Shown: positions 45,653 through 54,384, counted from the stretch's first letter. The stretch: DNA of 64,000 nucleotides from Bacteroidaceae bacterium (GCA_017547385.1 JAFYPU010000006.1:124001-188000); one strand, 5' to 3'. Numbers and translations: made by a program. Notes: a model not told the origin generated them from the letters alone.

Positions 45653-47452
45653 ATGACTATGAACAAATACAGATTTACACTTGCGGCAGCCTTCATGCTG
45701 TCCGCAAGTTTTGTTACTATTTCGGCACAAGAGCCCGAAGACGGTAAGAAAATCACTCTTACCGGTAGTGTGCAGAGCGATGTGCTCATACCGCAGGAAG
45801 ACGTTGTTGACGAACAAGGCAACGTGCTTTCCGATGATCCTGTGATGACCAACACTTACGTCGAACTCCATGCCCACAGTCGTTACGTCGATGCCGGTGC
45901 ACGCTTGGAGTTTACGCAGTATCCGCTGCCGGGCTTTGAGAAAGATTTCAAAGGCTGGGGCGTTCCTTTCTATTACGTTACGGGAAAATACAAGTGGGCT
46001 GAGCTCACCGCCGGATGCTATTATGAGCAATTTGGTTCGGGTCTGATTTTGCGCACTTACGAAGAGCGTTCCTTGGGCGTTGACGGAGCGTTGCGCGGAG
46101 GCCGTTTGGCTTTGAAGCCCTACAAAGGCGTCAACTTGAAACTCATTGCCGGTCAGCAGCGCAACTATTGGGGCAATGACAACTTCTTTGGCGGCTATAA
46201 CGAAAGCTTTGTGTATGGCGGCGACCTCGAACTGAACATCGACAGATGGAGCAAGCGCATGCAGGAAAGCGGCACTTATTTCACCTTGGGCCTTTCGGCT
46301 GTTGGTAAACACGAGGGCGATCCCGAAACCCCCATTCTCAGTATGCGTCCCACGGGCAACCAAAATCCTGATGGCACTCCTGAAATGGGAAGCTACAGTC
46401 TGAACATTCCCAACAAGGTGGCTGCGTTCGATGTCCGTGCTTCTTTGCAAAAGGGAAACTATAATTTCCTGGCCGAATACGCCTGGAAGAGTCAGGACCC
46501 TTCGGCAGACAATGCTTACACCTACCATCCAGGAAATGCGCTCCTGCTTTCCGGTTCTTACTCCAAGCGAGGCATGAGTGTGCTCCTGCAGGCCAAACGC
46601 AGTCAGAACATGGGTTACAGAAGTGAGCGTGCCGTCAACGGAGCTTCTTCCTACCTCAACCATCTTCCTGCTTTCTCCATGCAGCACACCTACACGCTGG
46701 CTGCACTCTACCCCTATGCCACTCAGTACGGTCGTTTCAGTTCCAACTCTGCGCTGCAAGTGCCGGGCGAATGGGCGTTCCAAGCCGAGGTGGGCTATAA
46801 CTTCAAGCGCAAAACTCCGCTCGGCGGTAAGTATGGCACCAACTTCAAGGTGAATTTCTCGCACATCCGTTCCATCGATTTTACCCCCGTTACAGACGGT
46901 GATGTGGTGGGTACGGATGGTTGGAAAACCAATGTATTCCAATCCGGCAATGGTTTCGGACAATTCTTTGGTGCAGGTGGAGAAACTTTCTATCAGGACG
47001 TGAACGTGCAGATGGAGAAGAAAATCACCAAAGATTGGAAGCTGAATTTGATGTACATGCACCAACGTTACAACAAGAGCATCGTGGAAGGCGAAGGTGG
47101 AACCATCAAATCGCACATCGCCATTGCAGAAGCCAAGTGGAACATCAACAAGAAGCTCACCCTGCGTGGAGAAGCGCAATACCTGCACACAAAGCAGGAC
47201 GAGGGCGACTGGTGTTTCGGCTTGCTGGAACTCTCAGTGCTTCCTTCGCTCATGTTCACCGTGTCTGACCTTTGGAATTGCGGTGAGACCAATACGCACT
47301 ATTACATGGCTCAGGCCACTTTCACTCACAAGGCGCATCGTTTGCAACTGGGATATGGCCGCACCCGTGCGGGCTACAACTGCACCGGTGGCGTGTGTCG
47401 CTTTGTGCCCGAGAGCAAGGGTGTAACCTTATCATATAACTTCAATTTCTAA
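45653..47452 (+). CDS. DUF6029 outer-membrane beta-barrel protein
   Basis: A 599-residue exported protein (signal peptide ending near TISAQ). From residue 30 on it is composed of alternating amphipathic beta strands (YVELHAHSRYVDAGARLEF, TAGCYYEQFGSGLILRTYEER) and ends in the aromatic LSYNFNF, typical of outer-membrane barrels. It belongs to DUF6029. It lies 12 bp after the cysteine-tailed TlpA gene and 19 bp before the Omp28-like gene. An alternative start is the ATG at 45659. No substrate or activity is known to me; the context points to extracytoplasmic thiol or metal traffic. Confidence 0.82.
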   Translation: MTMNKYRFTLAAAFMLSASFVTISAQEPEDGKKITLTGSVQSDVLIPQEDVVDEQGNVLSDDPVMTNTYVELHAHSRYVDAGARLEFTQYPLPGFEKDFKGWGVPFYYVTGKYKWAELTAGCYYEQFGSGLILRTYEERSLGVDGALRGGRLALKPYKGVNLKLIAGQQRNYWGNDNFFGGYNESFVYGGDLELNIDRWSKRMQESGTYFTLGLSAVGKHEGDPETPILSMRPTGNQNPDGTPEMGSYSLNIPNKVAAFDVRASLQKGNYNFLAEYAWKSQDPSADNAYTYHPGNALLLSGSYSKRGMSVLLQAKRSQNMGYRSERAVNGASSYLNHLPAFSMQHTYTLAALYPYATQYGRFSSNSALQVPGEWAFQAEVGYNFKRKTPLGGKYGTNFKVNFSHIRSIDFTPVTDGDVVGTDGWKTNVFQSGNGFGQFFGAGGETFYQDVNVQMEKKITKDWKLNLMYMHQRYNKSIVEGEGGTIKSHIAIAEAKWNINKKLTLRGEAQYLHTKQDEGDWCFGLLELSVLPSLMFTVSDLWNCGETNTHYYMAQATFTHKAHRLQLGYGRTRAGYNCTGGVCRFVPESKGVTLSYNFNF

Positions 47453-47471
47453 ACCTGAACGTACAAGGATT

Positions 47472-48266
47472 ATGATACTGAAAAGATTTTTCCCCCTCTT
47501 GTTGGGCATGGTTGCCGCCGTGGGCGGATTTTCCTCTTGCGAAAATATTGATGAAGCCGACCGCTGGGAAGGTCCTCTGCCTTTCGAGGTGAGAAAGAAT
47601 GTTCTCATCGAGGATTTCACCGGTCAGATGTGTCTCAACTGCCCCTTGGCTTCCGAGGAGGTGCACAAGTTGCAGGAAGCCTATGGTGCCGAGCATGTGA
47701 TTGCCGTTGCCATTCATGGCGGTGCGCTCTCCATTTCGAAGGATAAGAACGGCCTGGCCACCGATGAGGGCAACGCATACGTTTCGCATTGGGGCATCGA
47801 TGCGTTCCCCAAAGGCAAAATCGATCGTGGCAATACGCTTGATTACCAATCGTGGGGCGGTGCTGTTTACACAAATCTGCAGAAAGAAGCTGCGGTAGGT
47901 ATCGCTCTTTTGGGTAACTACGATGCCGCAACACGCATGTTTAAGGCCCAGGTTTCGCTCAAAGCTCCCGAAGCCGTGGCAGGCCATTTGCAACTTTGGT
48001 TGACCGAAGACAACATCACAGCCCTGCAGCGCCAACCCGAGGGTAGCATGGATCGTGCTTACGTGCACAACCACGTGTTCCGCCAAACCATCAATGGTTT
48101 GTGGGGCGACGCTGTGCAAGTATCGGCCGGCGAGGAGAGTGTTCATACTTATGAAGTGCAAATCCCTGCCGACTATGTGGCCGAGAACCTGAACCTTGTG
48201 GCTTTTGTCTACAACGATTCCGGCGTGCTCCAAGTTGAGCAACTCTCTGTCTGCTCCAAGAATTGA
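47472..48266 (+). CDS. Omp28-like lipoprotein with CxxC
   Basis: A 264-residue lipoprotein (lipobox FSSC, Cys23). The Omp28-type motif VLIEDFTGQMCLNCPLASEEVHKL contains a CxxC in a thioredoxin-like setting, and GIDAFPKGKIDR resembles the cis-Pro loop. It is the last gene of the operon, followed by a strong terminator at 48295-48334. Together with the cysteine-tailed TlpA protein it gives this operon two separate CxxC domains outside the cytoplasm. Confidence 0.85.
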   Translation: MILKRFFPLLLGMVAAVGGFSSCENIDEADRWEGPLPFEVRKNVLIEDFTGQMCLNCPLASEEVHKLQEAYGAEHVIAVAIHGGALSISKDKNGLATDEGNAYVSHWGIDAFPKGKIDRGNTLDYQSWGGAVYTNLQKEAAVGIALLGNYDAATRMFKAQVSLKAPEAVAGHLQLWLTEDNITALQRQPEGSMDRAYVHNHVFRQTINGLWGDAVQVSAGEESVHTYEVQIPADYVAENLNLVAFVYNDSGVLQVEQLSVCSKN

Positions 48267-48294
48267 TCAACGAAGCCGGCTTTCAGATACCTCT

Positions 48295-48334
48295 AAGGCC
48301 CATGGCGTAAGCAATTCACGCCATGGGCCTTTTT
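48295..48334 (+). terminator. Terminator of the TlpA-DUF6029-Omp28 operon
   Basis: A 14-bp stem AAGGCCCATGGCGT with its complement (48295-48308 and 48318-48331) is followed by a T-run. It starts 28 bp after the last stop. Confidence 0.88.
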
Positions 48335-48347
48335 CTATGCGCTTTGC

Positions 48348-48420
48348 CGGAAAATCTGCAGTGCTTGTAGAATTTTCTGCAAGCACTGCAGAAAATTCTA
48401 AACGCCTTGTAAATTTTTGC
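48348..48420. repeat. 73-bp three-core 21-bp-module element (copy 7)
   Basis: Cores GCAGTGCTTGT (48358), GCAAGCACTGC (48379) and AAACGCCTTGT (48400). Core 1 pairs with core 2. It lies between the operon terminator and the argB promoter. The right flank ends in TCAAAGTGTCAGG (48443-48455), shared with copy 3. Confidence 0.9.
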
Positions 48421-48518
48421 ACACCGAAAGCTCGATTTTTTGTCAAAGTGTCAGGCTTCATTCTGAGGCAGATGGCCTTTTTCGTAGGCCGTAGGTTTCC
48501 CTTTTCGTGGGAAACTCG

Positions 48519-48526
48519 TACCTTTG
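48519..48526 (+). promoter_or_regulatory. -7-like element of argB
   Basis: TACCTTTG on the plus strand, 59 bp upstream of the argB start. No clear -33 TTTG. Confidence 0.5.
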
Positions 48527-48584
48527 CGAAGCCTTGGGAAGACAGAAAAGTCGTTCCCGTTTTATTGAAAATCCTATCATCGAT

Positions 48585-49412
48585 ATGAAAGAAGCACTCA
48601 CACTCGTAAAAGTAGGCGGTAAAATCGTTGAAAACGAAGCCTCGCTTTCTGCTCTGCTGACAGCCTTTAATGCCATTCGCGGTCCGAAACTTTTAGTGCA
48701 CGGTGGCGGTCGTACAGCCACCGATGTAGCATCCCGTCTCGGCATCGAAACCCACATGGTGGGCGGACGGCGCATCACCGATGCCGCGATGCTCGATGTG
48801 GTTACCATGGTCTATGGCGGTCTTGTGAACAAGCGTGTGGTGGCAGGCTTGCAAGCGCGTGGCATCAATGCCGTGGGACTGACGGGTGCCGATATGGATG
48901 TGATGCGCTCGCGTCGCCGTCCGGTGGTGCGTATGGCCGATGGCACGGAGGTCGACTACGGATTTGTGGGCGATGTTGAGGCCGTTGACGGGCAGCGTTT
49001 GGCCGATCTCATCCGCAGTGGCGTTACACCGGTGTTGGCTCCGCTCACACACGATGGCTGGGGAAGTTTGCTCAATACCAATGCCGACACCATTGCCGGC
49101 GAGGCTGCCAAAGCCTTGGCGCAGCATTTCGATGTGTCGTTGGTGTTCTGCTTCGAACACGCAGGAGTCCTGGCCGACCCCGACGATGAAACAAGTGTCA
49201 TCCCCCACATCGGGCGTGCCGACTTTGCGCAGTTGGTGGCCGACGGAGTGGTGGCCGGTGGCATGATACCGAAGATAGAAAACAGTCTTGCCGCCGTCGA
49301 GGCCGGTGTGGCACGTGTCATCATCACCCGAGCCGATGCCTTGGCTCAAACATTGGTGCAAGATGAACAAAAGGATGATGCCGGATTTAACATAGGTACG
49401 ATAATATCTTGA
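48585..49412 (+). CDS. argB: Acetylglutamate kinase (possibly N-succinylglutamate kinase)
   Basis: A 275-residue amino-acid kinase of arginine synthesis that phosphorylates N-acyl-glutamate. The N-terminal VKVGGKIVENE, the LLVHGGGRTATDVASRLG loop, the RRITDAAMLDVVTMVYGG segment and GGMIPKIENSLAAVEAGV are typical. Some Bacteroidetes use succinylated rather than acetylated intermediates (known for Bacteroides fragilis), and sequence reading alone cannot tell which applies. The start was taken at ATG 48585. A U32 peptidase follows after 17 bp. Confidence 0.92.
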   Translation: MKEALTLVKVGGKIVENEASLSALLTAFNAIRGPKLLVHGGGRTATDVASRLGIETHMVGGRRITDAAMLDVVTMVYGGLVNKRVVAGLQARGINAVGLTGADMDVMRSRRRPVVRMADGTEVDYGFVGDVEAVDGQRLADLIRSGVTPVLAPLTHDGWGSLLNTNADTIAGEAAKALAQHFDVSLVFCFEHAGVLADPDDETSVIPHIGRADFAQLVADGVVAGGMIPKIENSLAAVEAGVARVIITRADALAQTLVQDEQKDDAGFNIGTIIS

Positions 49413-49429
49413 ATAAGTAGTTTGAAATA

Positions 49430-50716
49430 ATGAATACCCATCTGAAAACTTCCGACTTTGCAGCCCTTACCCCCGAATGCTTTGAGGTGATGGCACCCGT
49501 CGGTTCGCGCGAGAGTTTGGCGGCAGCCTTGGAAGCCGGTGCCGATTCGGTGTATTTCGGCATCGAGAGTCTCAATATGCGTGCCCATTCTGCCAGTCGT
49601 TTCACCATAACCGACCTGCGCGAGATAGCCTCCGTGTGCTCCGAACGGGGAGTGAAGACTTATCTCACGGTGAACACCATTATTTACGACGATGATATGG
49701 TGATGATGCGTCGCATCTGTGATGCTGCGCTCCAAGCCGGCATTTCCGCTGTGATAGCTTCGGATGTGGCAGTGCTGGTTTATTGTCGCGAAATAGGGCA
49801 GGAGGTGCATCTCTCCACCCAGCTTAATATCTCCAACATCGAGGCTCTGCGCTTCTATGCCCGTTATGCCGATGTGGCCGTGCTGGCGCGCGAATTAAAC
49901 CTCCAACAGGTGCGTTCCATCTACGAGGGCATTGTTTCAGAGAACATCTGCGGTCCGGCCGGCCGCCCCGTGCGCATCGAGATGTTCTGCCACGGCGCGC
50001 TCTGCATGGCCGTGAGCGGCAAGTGCTACCTCTCACTCGACAACCTGGGTCGCTCTGCCAATCGTGGCGAATGCATGCAGGTGTGTCGTCGCGGTTACAC
50101 TGTGCGCGACCGTGAGACCGGTACGGAGCTGGATGTGGACAACAAATACATCATGAGCCCGAAGGATCTTAAAACCATCGGTTTCATCGACGAAATGATG
50201 CATGCCGGTGTGCGTGTATTCAAGATCGAAGGACGCGCCCGCAGTGCCGAATATGTGCTCACCGTGGTGCGCTGTTACAAGGAAGCCATTCGGGCAGTGC
50301 TCGATGGCACTTACAGTGCAGAGAAAGTGGAGCAGTGGAACACAGAGTTGGCGCGTGTCTTCAATCGTGGCTTCTGGGATGGTTATTATCTCGGGCAGAA
50401 ACTTGGCGAATGGAGTGCGCAATATGGCTCTTCGGCCACAGAAAAGAAACAATACGTAGGGAAAGGCATAAAGTATTATTCCAAACTTGGCGTTGCCGAG
50501 TTCCTTATCGAAGCCGGTGAGTTGAATGTAGGAGACAAACTTCTCGTTATCGGTCCTACCACCGGAGCCGTTTATCTCTCGGCAGAAGAAATCCGCTACG
50601 AACTTCAGCCGGTGACCACTGCCAAGAAAGGACAACACATTTCCCTGCCCGTGCCTTGCAAAGTGCGTCCCAGCGATAAGCTCTACAAAGTGGTATCCTC
50701 TGAAAACCTCTCTTAA
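49430..50716 (+). CDS. U32-family peptidase (YegQ/TrhP-like)
   Basis: A 428-residue member of the U32 family. The signature EMFCHGALCMAVSGKCYLS with its cysteines and the later CMQVCRRGY fit the YegQ/TrhP group, which in other bacteria is needed for prephenate-dependent tRNA U34 hydroxylation rather than proteolysis. The N-terminal TIM-barrel motif (MAPVGSRESLAAALEAGADSVYFG) is intact, and a C-terminal beta domain starts about 350. It is part of the argB-to-dusB plus-strand series. Confidence 0.9.
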   Translation: MNTHLKTSDFAALTPECFEVMAPVGSRESLAAALEAGADSVYFGIESLNMRAHSASRFTITDLREIASVCSERGVKTYLTVNTIIYDDDMVMMRRICDAALQAGISAVIASDVAVLVYCREIGQEVHLSTQLNISNIEALRFYARYADVAVLARELNLQQVRSIYEGIVSENICGPAGRPVRIEMFCHGALCMAVSGKCYLSLDNLGRSANRGECMQVCRRGYTVRDRETGTELDVDNKYIMSPKDLKTIGFIDEMMHAGVRVFKIEGRARSAEYVLTVVRCYKEAIRAVLDGTYSAEKVEQWNTELARVFNRGFWDGYYLGQKLGEWSAQYGSSATEKKQYVGKGIKYYSKLGVAEFLIEAGELNVGDKLLVIGPTTGAVYLSAEEIRYELQPVTTAKKGQHISLPVPCKVRPSDKLYKVVSSENLS

Positions 50717-50749
50717 AAATTCCCGTTTCATCGACAAATCTTATCAAGC

Positions 50750-51367
50750 ATGACTCTGCTTTTCGACTTTGGCGGCGTGCTCGTCGACCTTGACAAAGAA
50801 CGCTGCATCCGCAACTTCCAGAATTTGGGTTTCGACATACGTCCCTATCTCGGCACTTATGTGCAAGGCGGCTTCTTTGCTGAATTCGAGCGAGGGGAAC
50901 TGAGCGTGGCCGGGTTTTGTCAGAAAATTCGGGAAATCAGTGGCCGAGATCTCACCGACGAAGCCATTGTTTCGGCATGGCAGAGTTTTTTGTTGGATGT
51001 GCCCGTGGAACGTCTCGAGATGCTTCTGAAAATTCGCCGACACTATCCCGTTGCCGTTTTGAGCAACACCAACGTTGTGCACTGGGACATGGCGCGCCAC
51101 GATTACTTCACGTATCAAGGCCGAAGCGTTTCCGACTTTTTTGACCACGTCTTCCTTTCTTGCGAATTGGGTGTGTGCAAACCCGACAGCCCCATTTTTC
51201 AAGCCGTGTGCGACGGAACAGGTTGCCCGGCCGAGGGCATACTTTTCTTCGATGATTCTGAGGTAAATTGCGAAGCAGCCCGCAAGTTTGGCATGCAAGC
51301 CCGCATTGCGCCTGCCGGCGGAGCGTGGCTTTCATACTTCGACGAGGAAGGACGCCTTTGCGAATAG
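50750..51367 (+). CDS. HAD-superfamily hydrolase (YihX-like)
   Basis: A 205-residue haloacid-dehalogenase-like phosphatase. Motif I is FDFGGVLVDLD, motif II is LSNTN, motif III has the lysine in CKPDSPIF, and motif IV is FFDDSEVN. The four-helix cap insertion after motif I indicates subclass IA. It probably acts on small sugar phosphates or nucleotides, but the substrate cannot be told. It lies 33 bp after the U32 gene and 53 bp before ribF. Confidence 0.88.
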   Translation: MTLLFDFGGVLVDLDKERCIRNFQNLGFDIRPYLGTYVQGGFFAEFERGELSVAGFCQKIREISGRDLTDEAIVSAWQSFLLDVPVERLEMLLKIRRHYPVAVLSNTNVVHWDMARHDYFTYQGRSVSDFFDHVFLSCELGVCKPDSPIFQAVCDGTGCPAEGILFFDDSEVNCEAARKFGMQARIAPAGGAWLSYFDEEGRLCE

Positions 51368-51420
51368 AAATTTGAGCCTGCCAGCCTCACAAATAGAGAT
51401 CTCTTATAGAAATATAGCCC

Positions 51421-52383
51421 ATGCTGATAGTAGATGCCCTGACCGATGCCGATTTTTGCACATCGTGTGCGGAAAAACCGGCAAGCCTTTCCGAAAAACC
51501 TGTGGCCGCAGCCATTGGTTTCTTTGACGGTGTGCATCTTGGCCATCGGCATTTGCTCGAACAGGTACGCCGTGAGGCTGCCTGTCGAGGCTTTTCAGCG
51601 GCAGCCATCACCTTTGCACAACATCCTCGAAGCACTTTGTGCACCGATTACAAGCCTCGGCTGATTTCCTCGTTGCCTGAAAAAATCAGCCACTTGCAAG
51701 CTGAAGGCCTGGCCGCTTGTTTTGTGTTGAACTTCACGCCGTTTGTGGCTTCGTTGTCTGCGCGTCAATTCATGGAAGTGCTTCGCAAGAGAATGAATGT
51801 GCGTTGTTTGGTTATCGGCTACGACCATCGGTTTGGCTGCCATCGTTCTGAAACTTTTCCCGACTATGTGGCATTCGGCCGGGAGCTTGGCATCGATGTA
51901 GTGCGAGCCACGGAACTTCCTGCAGACGGCGAGAGCGTGAGTTCGTCGGCCATTCGTCGTGCCTTGGAAAGCGGTGATGTGAAACGTGCCTCCTTTTGCC
52001 TGGGGCGCAACTACACGCTGGAAGCAGTGGTAGTGCCCGGCCGGAAAATAGGTCGCACCATCGGTTTCCCCACAGCCAATTTGCAACCCTGCGATTCCCT
52101 CAGACTCATTCCGGCTCGCGGTGTGTATGCCGTGCACGTTCGGTGGGAGAATATGTGCCATGGTGCCATGCTCAACATCGGTTGCCGTCCCACCATCGGC
52201 GAGGCTTTGGCGCAAACGCTCGAAGCACATATCTTCGATTTCAACGGCGATCTGTATGGTTCGCATATCACTTTGGAATTTGTGGAACGCCTTCGCGATG
52301 AGTGCACCTTCGCTTCACTTGATTCTCTGCGCCAACAGTTGGTTGCCGACGCCGCATGTGCAAAAAACATCCTGCGAATATGA
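51421..52383 (+). CDS. ribF: Bifunctional riboflavin kinase / FAD synthetase
   Basis: A 320-residue enzyme that makes FMN and FAD from riboflavin and ATP. The N-terminal FAD synthetase domain has IGFFDGVHLGHRHLL and the SSSAIRRALESGDV motif; the C-terminal kinase domain has GRKIGRTIGFPTANL and NIGCRPTIGE. The stop overlaps the CPBP protease start (ATGA at 52380-52383), so the two are probably translationally coupled. Confidence 0.95.
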   Translation: MLIVDALTDADFCTSCAEKPASLSEKPVAAAIGFFDGVHLGHRHLLEQVRREAACRGFSAAAITFAQHPRSTLCTDYKPRLISSLPEKISHLQAEGLAACFVLNFTPFVASLSARQFMEVLRKRMNVRCLVIGYDHRFGCHRSETFPDYVAFGRELGIDVVRATELPADGESVSSSAIRRALESGDVKRASFCLGRNYTLEAVVVPGRKIGRTIGFPTANLQPCDSLRLIPARGVYAVHVRWENMCHGAMLNIGCRPTIGEALAQTLEAHIFDFNGDLYGSHITLEFVERLRDECTFASLDSLRQQLVADAACAKNILRI

Positions 52384-53171
52384 AAAAGTCCTTGCTCTAT
52401 CTGATACTTTTTGTCGCCGCCAACATGGTGGGTGGTGCTGTTGCCCTTTTGCTGTCTCGTTGGGAGCATTTTGCAGAAGGCACTGAGGTTTCCATGGATG
52501 GTTTGGGAAATCTGCCGGTAAGCATCGGTGTGGCCATGTTTTGTACTTATGTGGTTCTGGTGGTGCTGATGTGGGTCTTGAAACTCATTCCCCGTCCGTT
52601 GTTTCCGCGCACTGATAAATCTCCATGGCATGCCGAAGTTTCAGCCATGGCTGCAGTGGCGTTTCTGGCCGTTGCCTTGTCGTTGCTGATAGCACCGCTG
52701 CATTTGTCCGATGGAGGTATGACGGAGCAGTTTGATGCCATGAAAGACAATGTGCTGTGTCTGCTTTTGCTCACCGTGGTTGGTCCTTTGGTGGAGGAAC
52801 TTGTGTTTCGCGCCGGTGTGTTGCGGAGTCTGTTGCAGAGCCGTTGGCATCCTTTGGTAGCCATTCTGACAACCGCCGCTCTGTTTGCCGTGGTTCATGC
52901 CAACCCGATGCAGGCACTTCCGGCACTTGTGTCGGGTTCGCTCTTCGGTGTGTTATATTATCGTTCGGGCAACCTTCGATTGCCGCTCATGGCACATATA
53001 CTTAATAACACGCTGGCCGTTCTCTCCATGCATTTTCCCGAAATGGAAAGCCACCTTGAAGCATGGCCGGTGCTTTGGCAATTGCTTTTGGGCTTTGCGC
53101 TGTTGTGTGTAAGCTTTTTCCTCGTGGCTCAATGGTGGAAAAAAACTCCTCAACGCATGGTGAAACAATAA
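52380..53171 (+). CDS. CPBP-family intramembrane metalloprotease
   Basis: A 263-residue polytopic membrane protein of the CPBP/Rce1-like family. The three conserved motifs are visible: EELVFRAGVLR (EExxxR), FAVVHANPMQ (FxxxH) and HILNNTLAV (HxxxN). About seven hydrophobic segments are present. The start at 52380 overlaps the ribF stop. Family members process or confer immunity to small peptides, or cleave prenylated substrates; the substrate here is unknown. Confidence 0.9.
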   Translation: MKKSLLYLILFVAANMVGGAVALLLSRWEHFAEGTEVSMDGLGNLPVSIGVAMFCTYVVLVVLMWVLKLIPRPLFPRTDKSPWHAEVSAMAAVAFLAVALSLLIAPLHLSDGGMTEQFDAMKDNVLCLLLLTVVGPLVEELVFRAGVLRSLLQSRWHPLVAILTTAALFAVVHANPMQALPALVSGSLFGVLYYRSGNLRLPLMAHILNNTLAVLSMHFPEMESHLEAWPVLWQLLLGFALLCVSFFLVAQWWKKTPQRMVKQ

Positions 53172-53184
53172 AAAACGTTTGTCG

Positions 53185-54198
53185 ATGAAAATAGGAACGA
53201 TTGATTTGGGCCCTCGCCCCTTGTTGCTGGCTCCGATGGAGGATGTAACCGACATCGGTTTTCGCTTGCTGTGTCGCAAGTTGGGTGCGGCGATGGTCTA
53301 TTCCGAGTTTGTGGCGGCCGATGCCCTTGTGCGCATGGTCAACAAGAGTTTGCAGAAACTCACCGTGTGTGATGAAGAGCGCCCCGTAGCCATACAGATT
53401 TACGGAAAGGATCCGGCAGCTTGTGCCGAGGCGGCTCAAATTGTGGTGGAGCGTGCGCATCCCGATGTGTTGGATATCAACTTCGGTTGCCCCGTGAAGC
53501 GTGTGGCCGGAAAGGGTGCCGGTGCCGGTCTGTTGCAGGACGTGCCCCGTATGCTCGACATCGCACGTTCGGTGGTGCAGGCAGTGAATGTTCCCGTTAC
53601 GGCCAAAACGCGTCTGGGCTGGGACGGCAGTCATATTATCATTGAAGAATTGGCCGAACAGCTTCAGGATTGCGGCATACAGGCACTGACCATTCACGGA
53701 CGCACTCGGGCGCAAATGTACACGGGGTCAGCCGATTGGAACCCCATTGCTGCCGTGAAGCGCAACCCACGTGTGAAAATCCCCATCATCGGCAATGGCG
53801 ACCTGTGTACCGCAGAGGATGCCCGTCGTGCTTTTGACGAATTCGGGGTCGATGCTACCATGGTGGGACGTGCCACTTTCGGTCGTCCGTGGGTGTTCAA
53901 GGAAATGCGCGATGCCTTGCAGAGCGAGCCGCACGATGTTTCCGGCGTTATCGACAGCCGGTGCGAACCCATGTCGGCCGGTTGGAAACTTGACGTGCTG
54001 AAAGAGCAGGTGCGTCAGAGCGTGGCACGCATCGACGAATACCGCGGCATTTTGCACATACGCCGCCACCTGGCTGCCAGTCCCATCTTCAAGGGCATCC
54101 CCGACTTTCGGCAAACGCGCATTGCCATGTTGCGTGCCGAAACCGTGGACGAACTTTTCTCCATCATGGAAAGCACACGCCCGATGATCGGTGCCTGA
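53185..54198 (+). CDS. dusB: tRNA-dihydrouridine synthase
   Basis: A 337-residue FMN-dependent enzyme that reduces uridine to dihydrouridine in tRNA D-loops. The N-terminal APMEDVTDIGFR, the catalytic-cysteine region NFGCPVKRVAGKGAGAGLL, LTIHGRTRAQMYTGSADW and the FMN-phosphate region PIIGNGDL are intact. It sits in the same strand series as ribF, which supplies its cofactor, though that link may be incidental. The start was taken at ATG 53185. Confidence 0.94.
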   Translation: MKIGTIDLGPRPLLLAPMEDVTDIGFRLLCRKLGAAMVYSEFVAADALVRMVNKSLQKLTVCDEERPVAIQIYGKDPAACAEAAQIVVERAHPDVLDINFGCPVKRVAGKGAGAGLLQDVPRMLDIARSVVQAVNVPVTAKTRLGWDGSHIIIEELAEQLQDCGIQALTIHGRTRAQMYTGSADWNPIAAVKRNPRVKIPIIGNGDLCTAEDARRAFDEFGVDATMVGRATFGRPWVFKEMRDALQSEPHDVSGVIDSRCEPMSAGWKLDVLKEQVRQSVARIDEYRGILHIRRHLAASPIFKGIPDFRQTRIAMLRAETVDELFSIMESTRPMIGA

Positions 54199-54215
54199 AA
54201 ACGCGCACCCATTCC

Positions 54216-54288
54216 CGAGAAATCTACACGGCGTTTAGAATTTTCTACAAGCACTGCAGAAATTTCTAAACGCCGTGTAAATTTTTGC
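54216..54288. repeat. 73-bp three-core 21-bp-module element (copy 8)
   Basis: Cores ACACGGCGTTT (54226), ACAAGCACTGC (54247) and AAACGCCGTGT (54268). Core 1 is the exact reverse complement of core 3, with bases that differ from copies 1 and 6. It lies between dusB and the ECF sigma promoter. The right flank has GACAAAATGTCAG (54311-54323), like copies 3 and 7. Confidence 0.9.
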
Positions 54289-54384
54289 GCATCTCAACCC
54301 CGTTTTTCCGACAAAATGTCAGCGTTTTTTTCTTCCTTTCCCGTCAAAATCGGAAGGGAAGAAATTTTTTTTCGAACAAATCTG

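Noticed and set aside
45389..47188. 599-codon minus-strand ORF
   Set aside because: It is antisense to the cysteine-tailed TlpA and DUF6029 genes, with no motif of its own.
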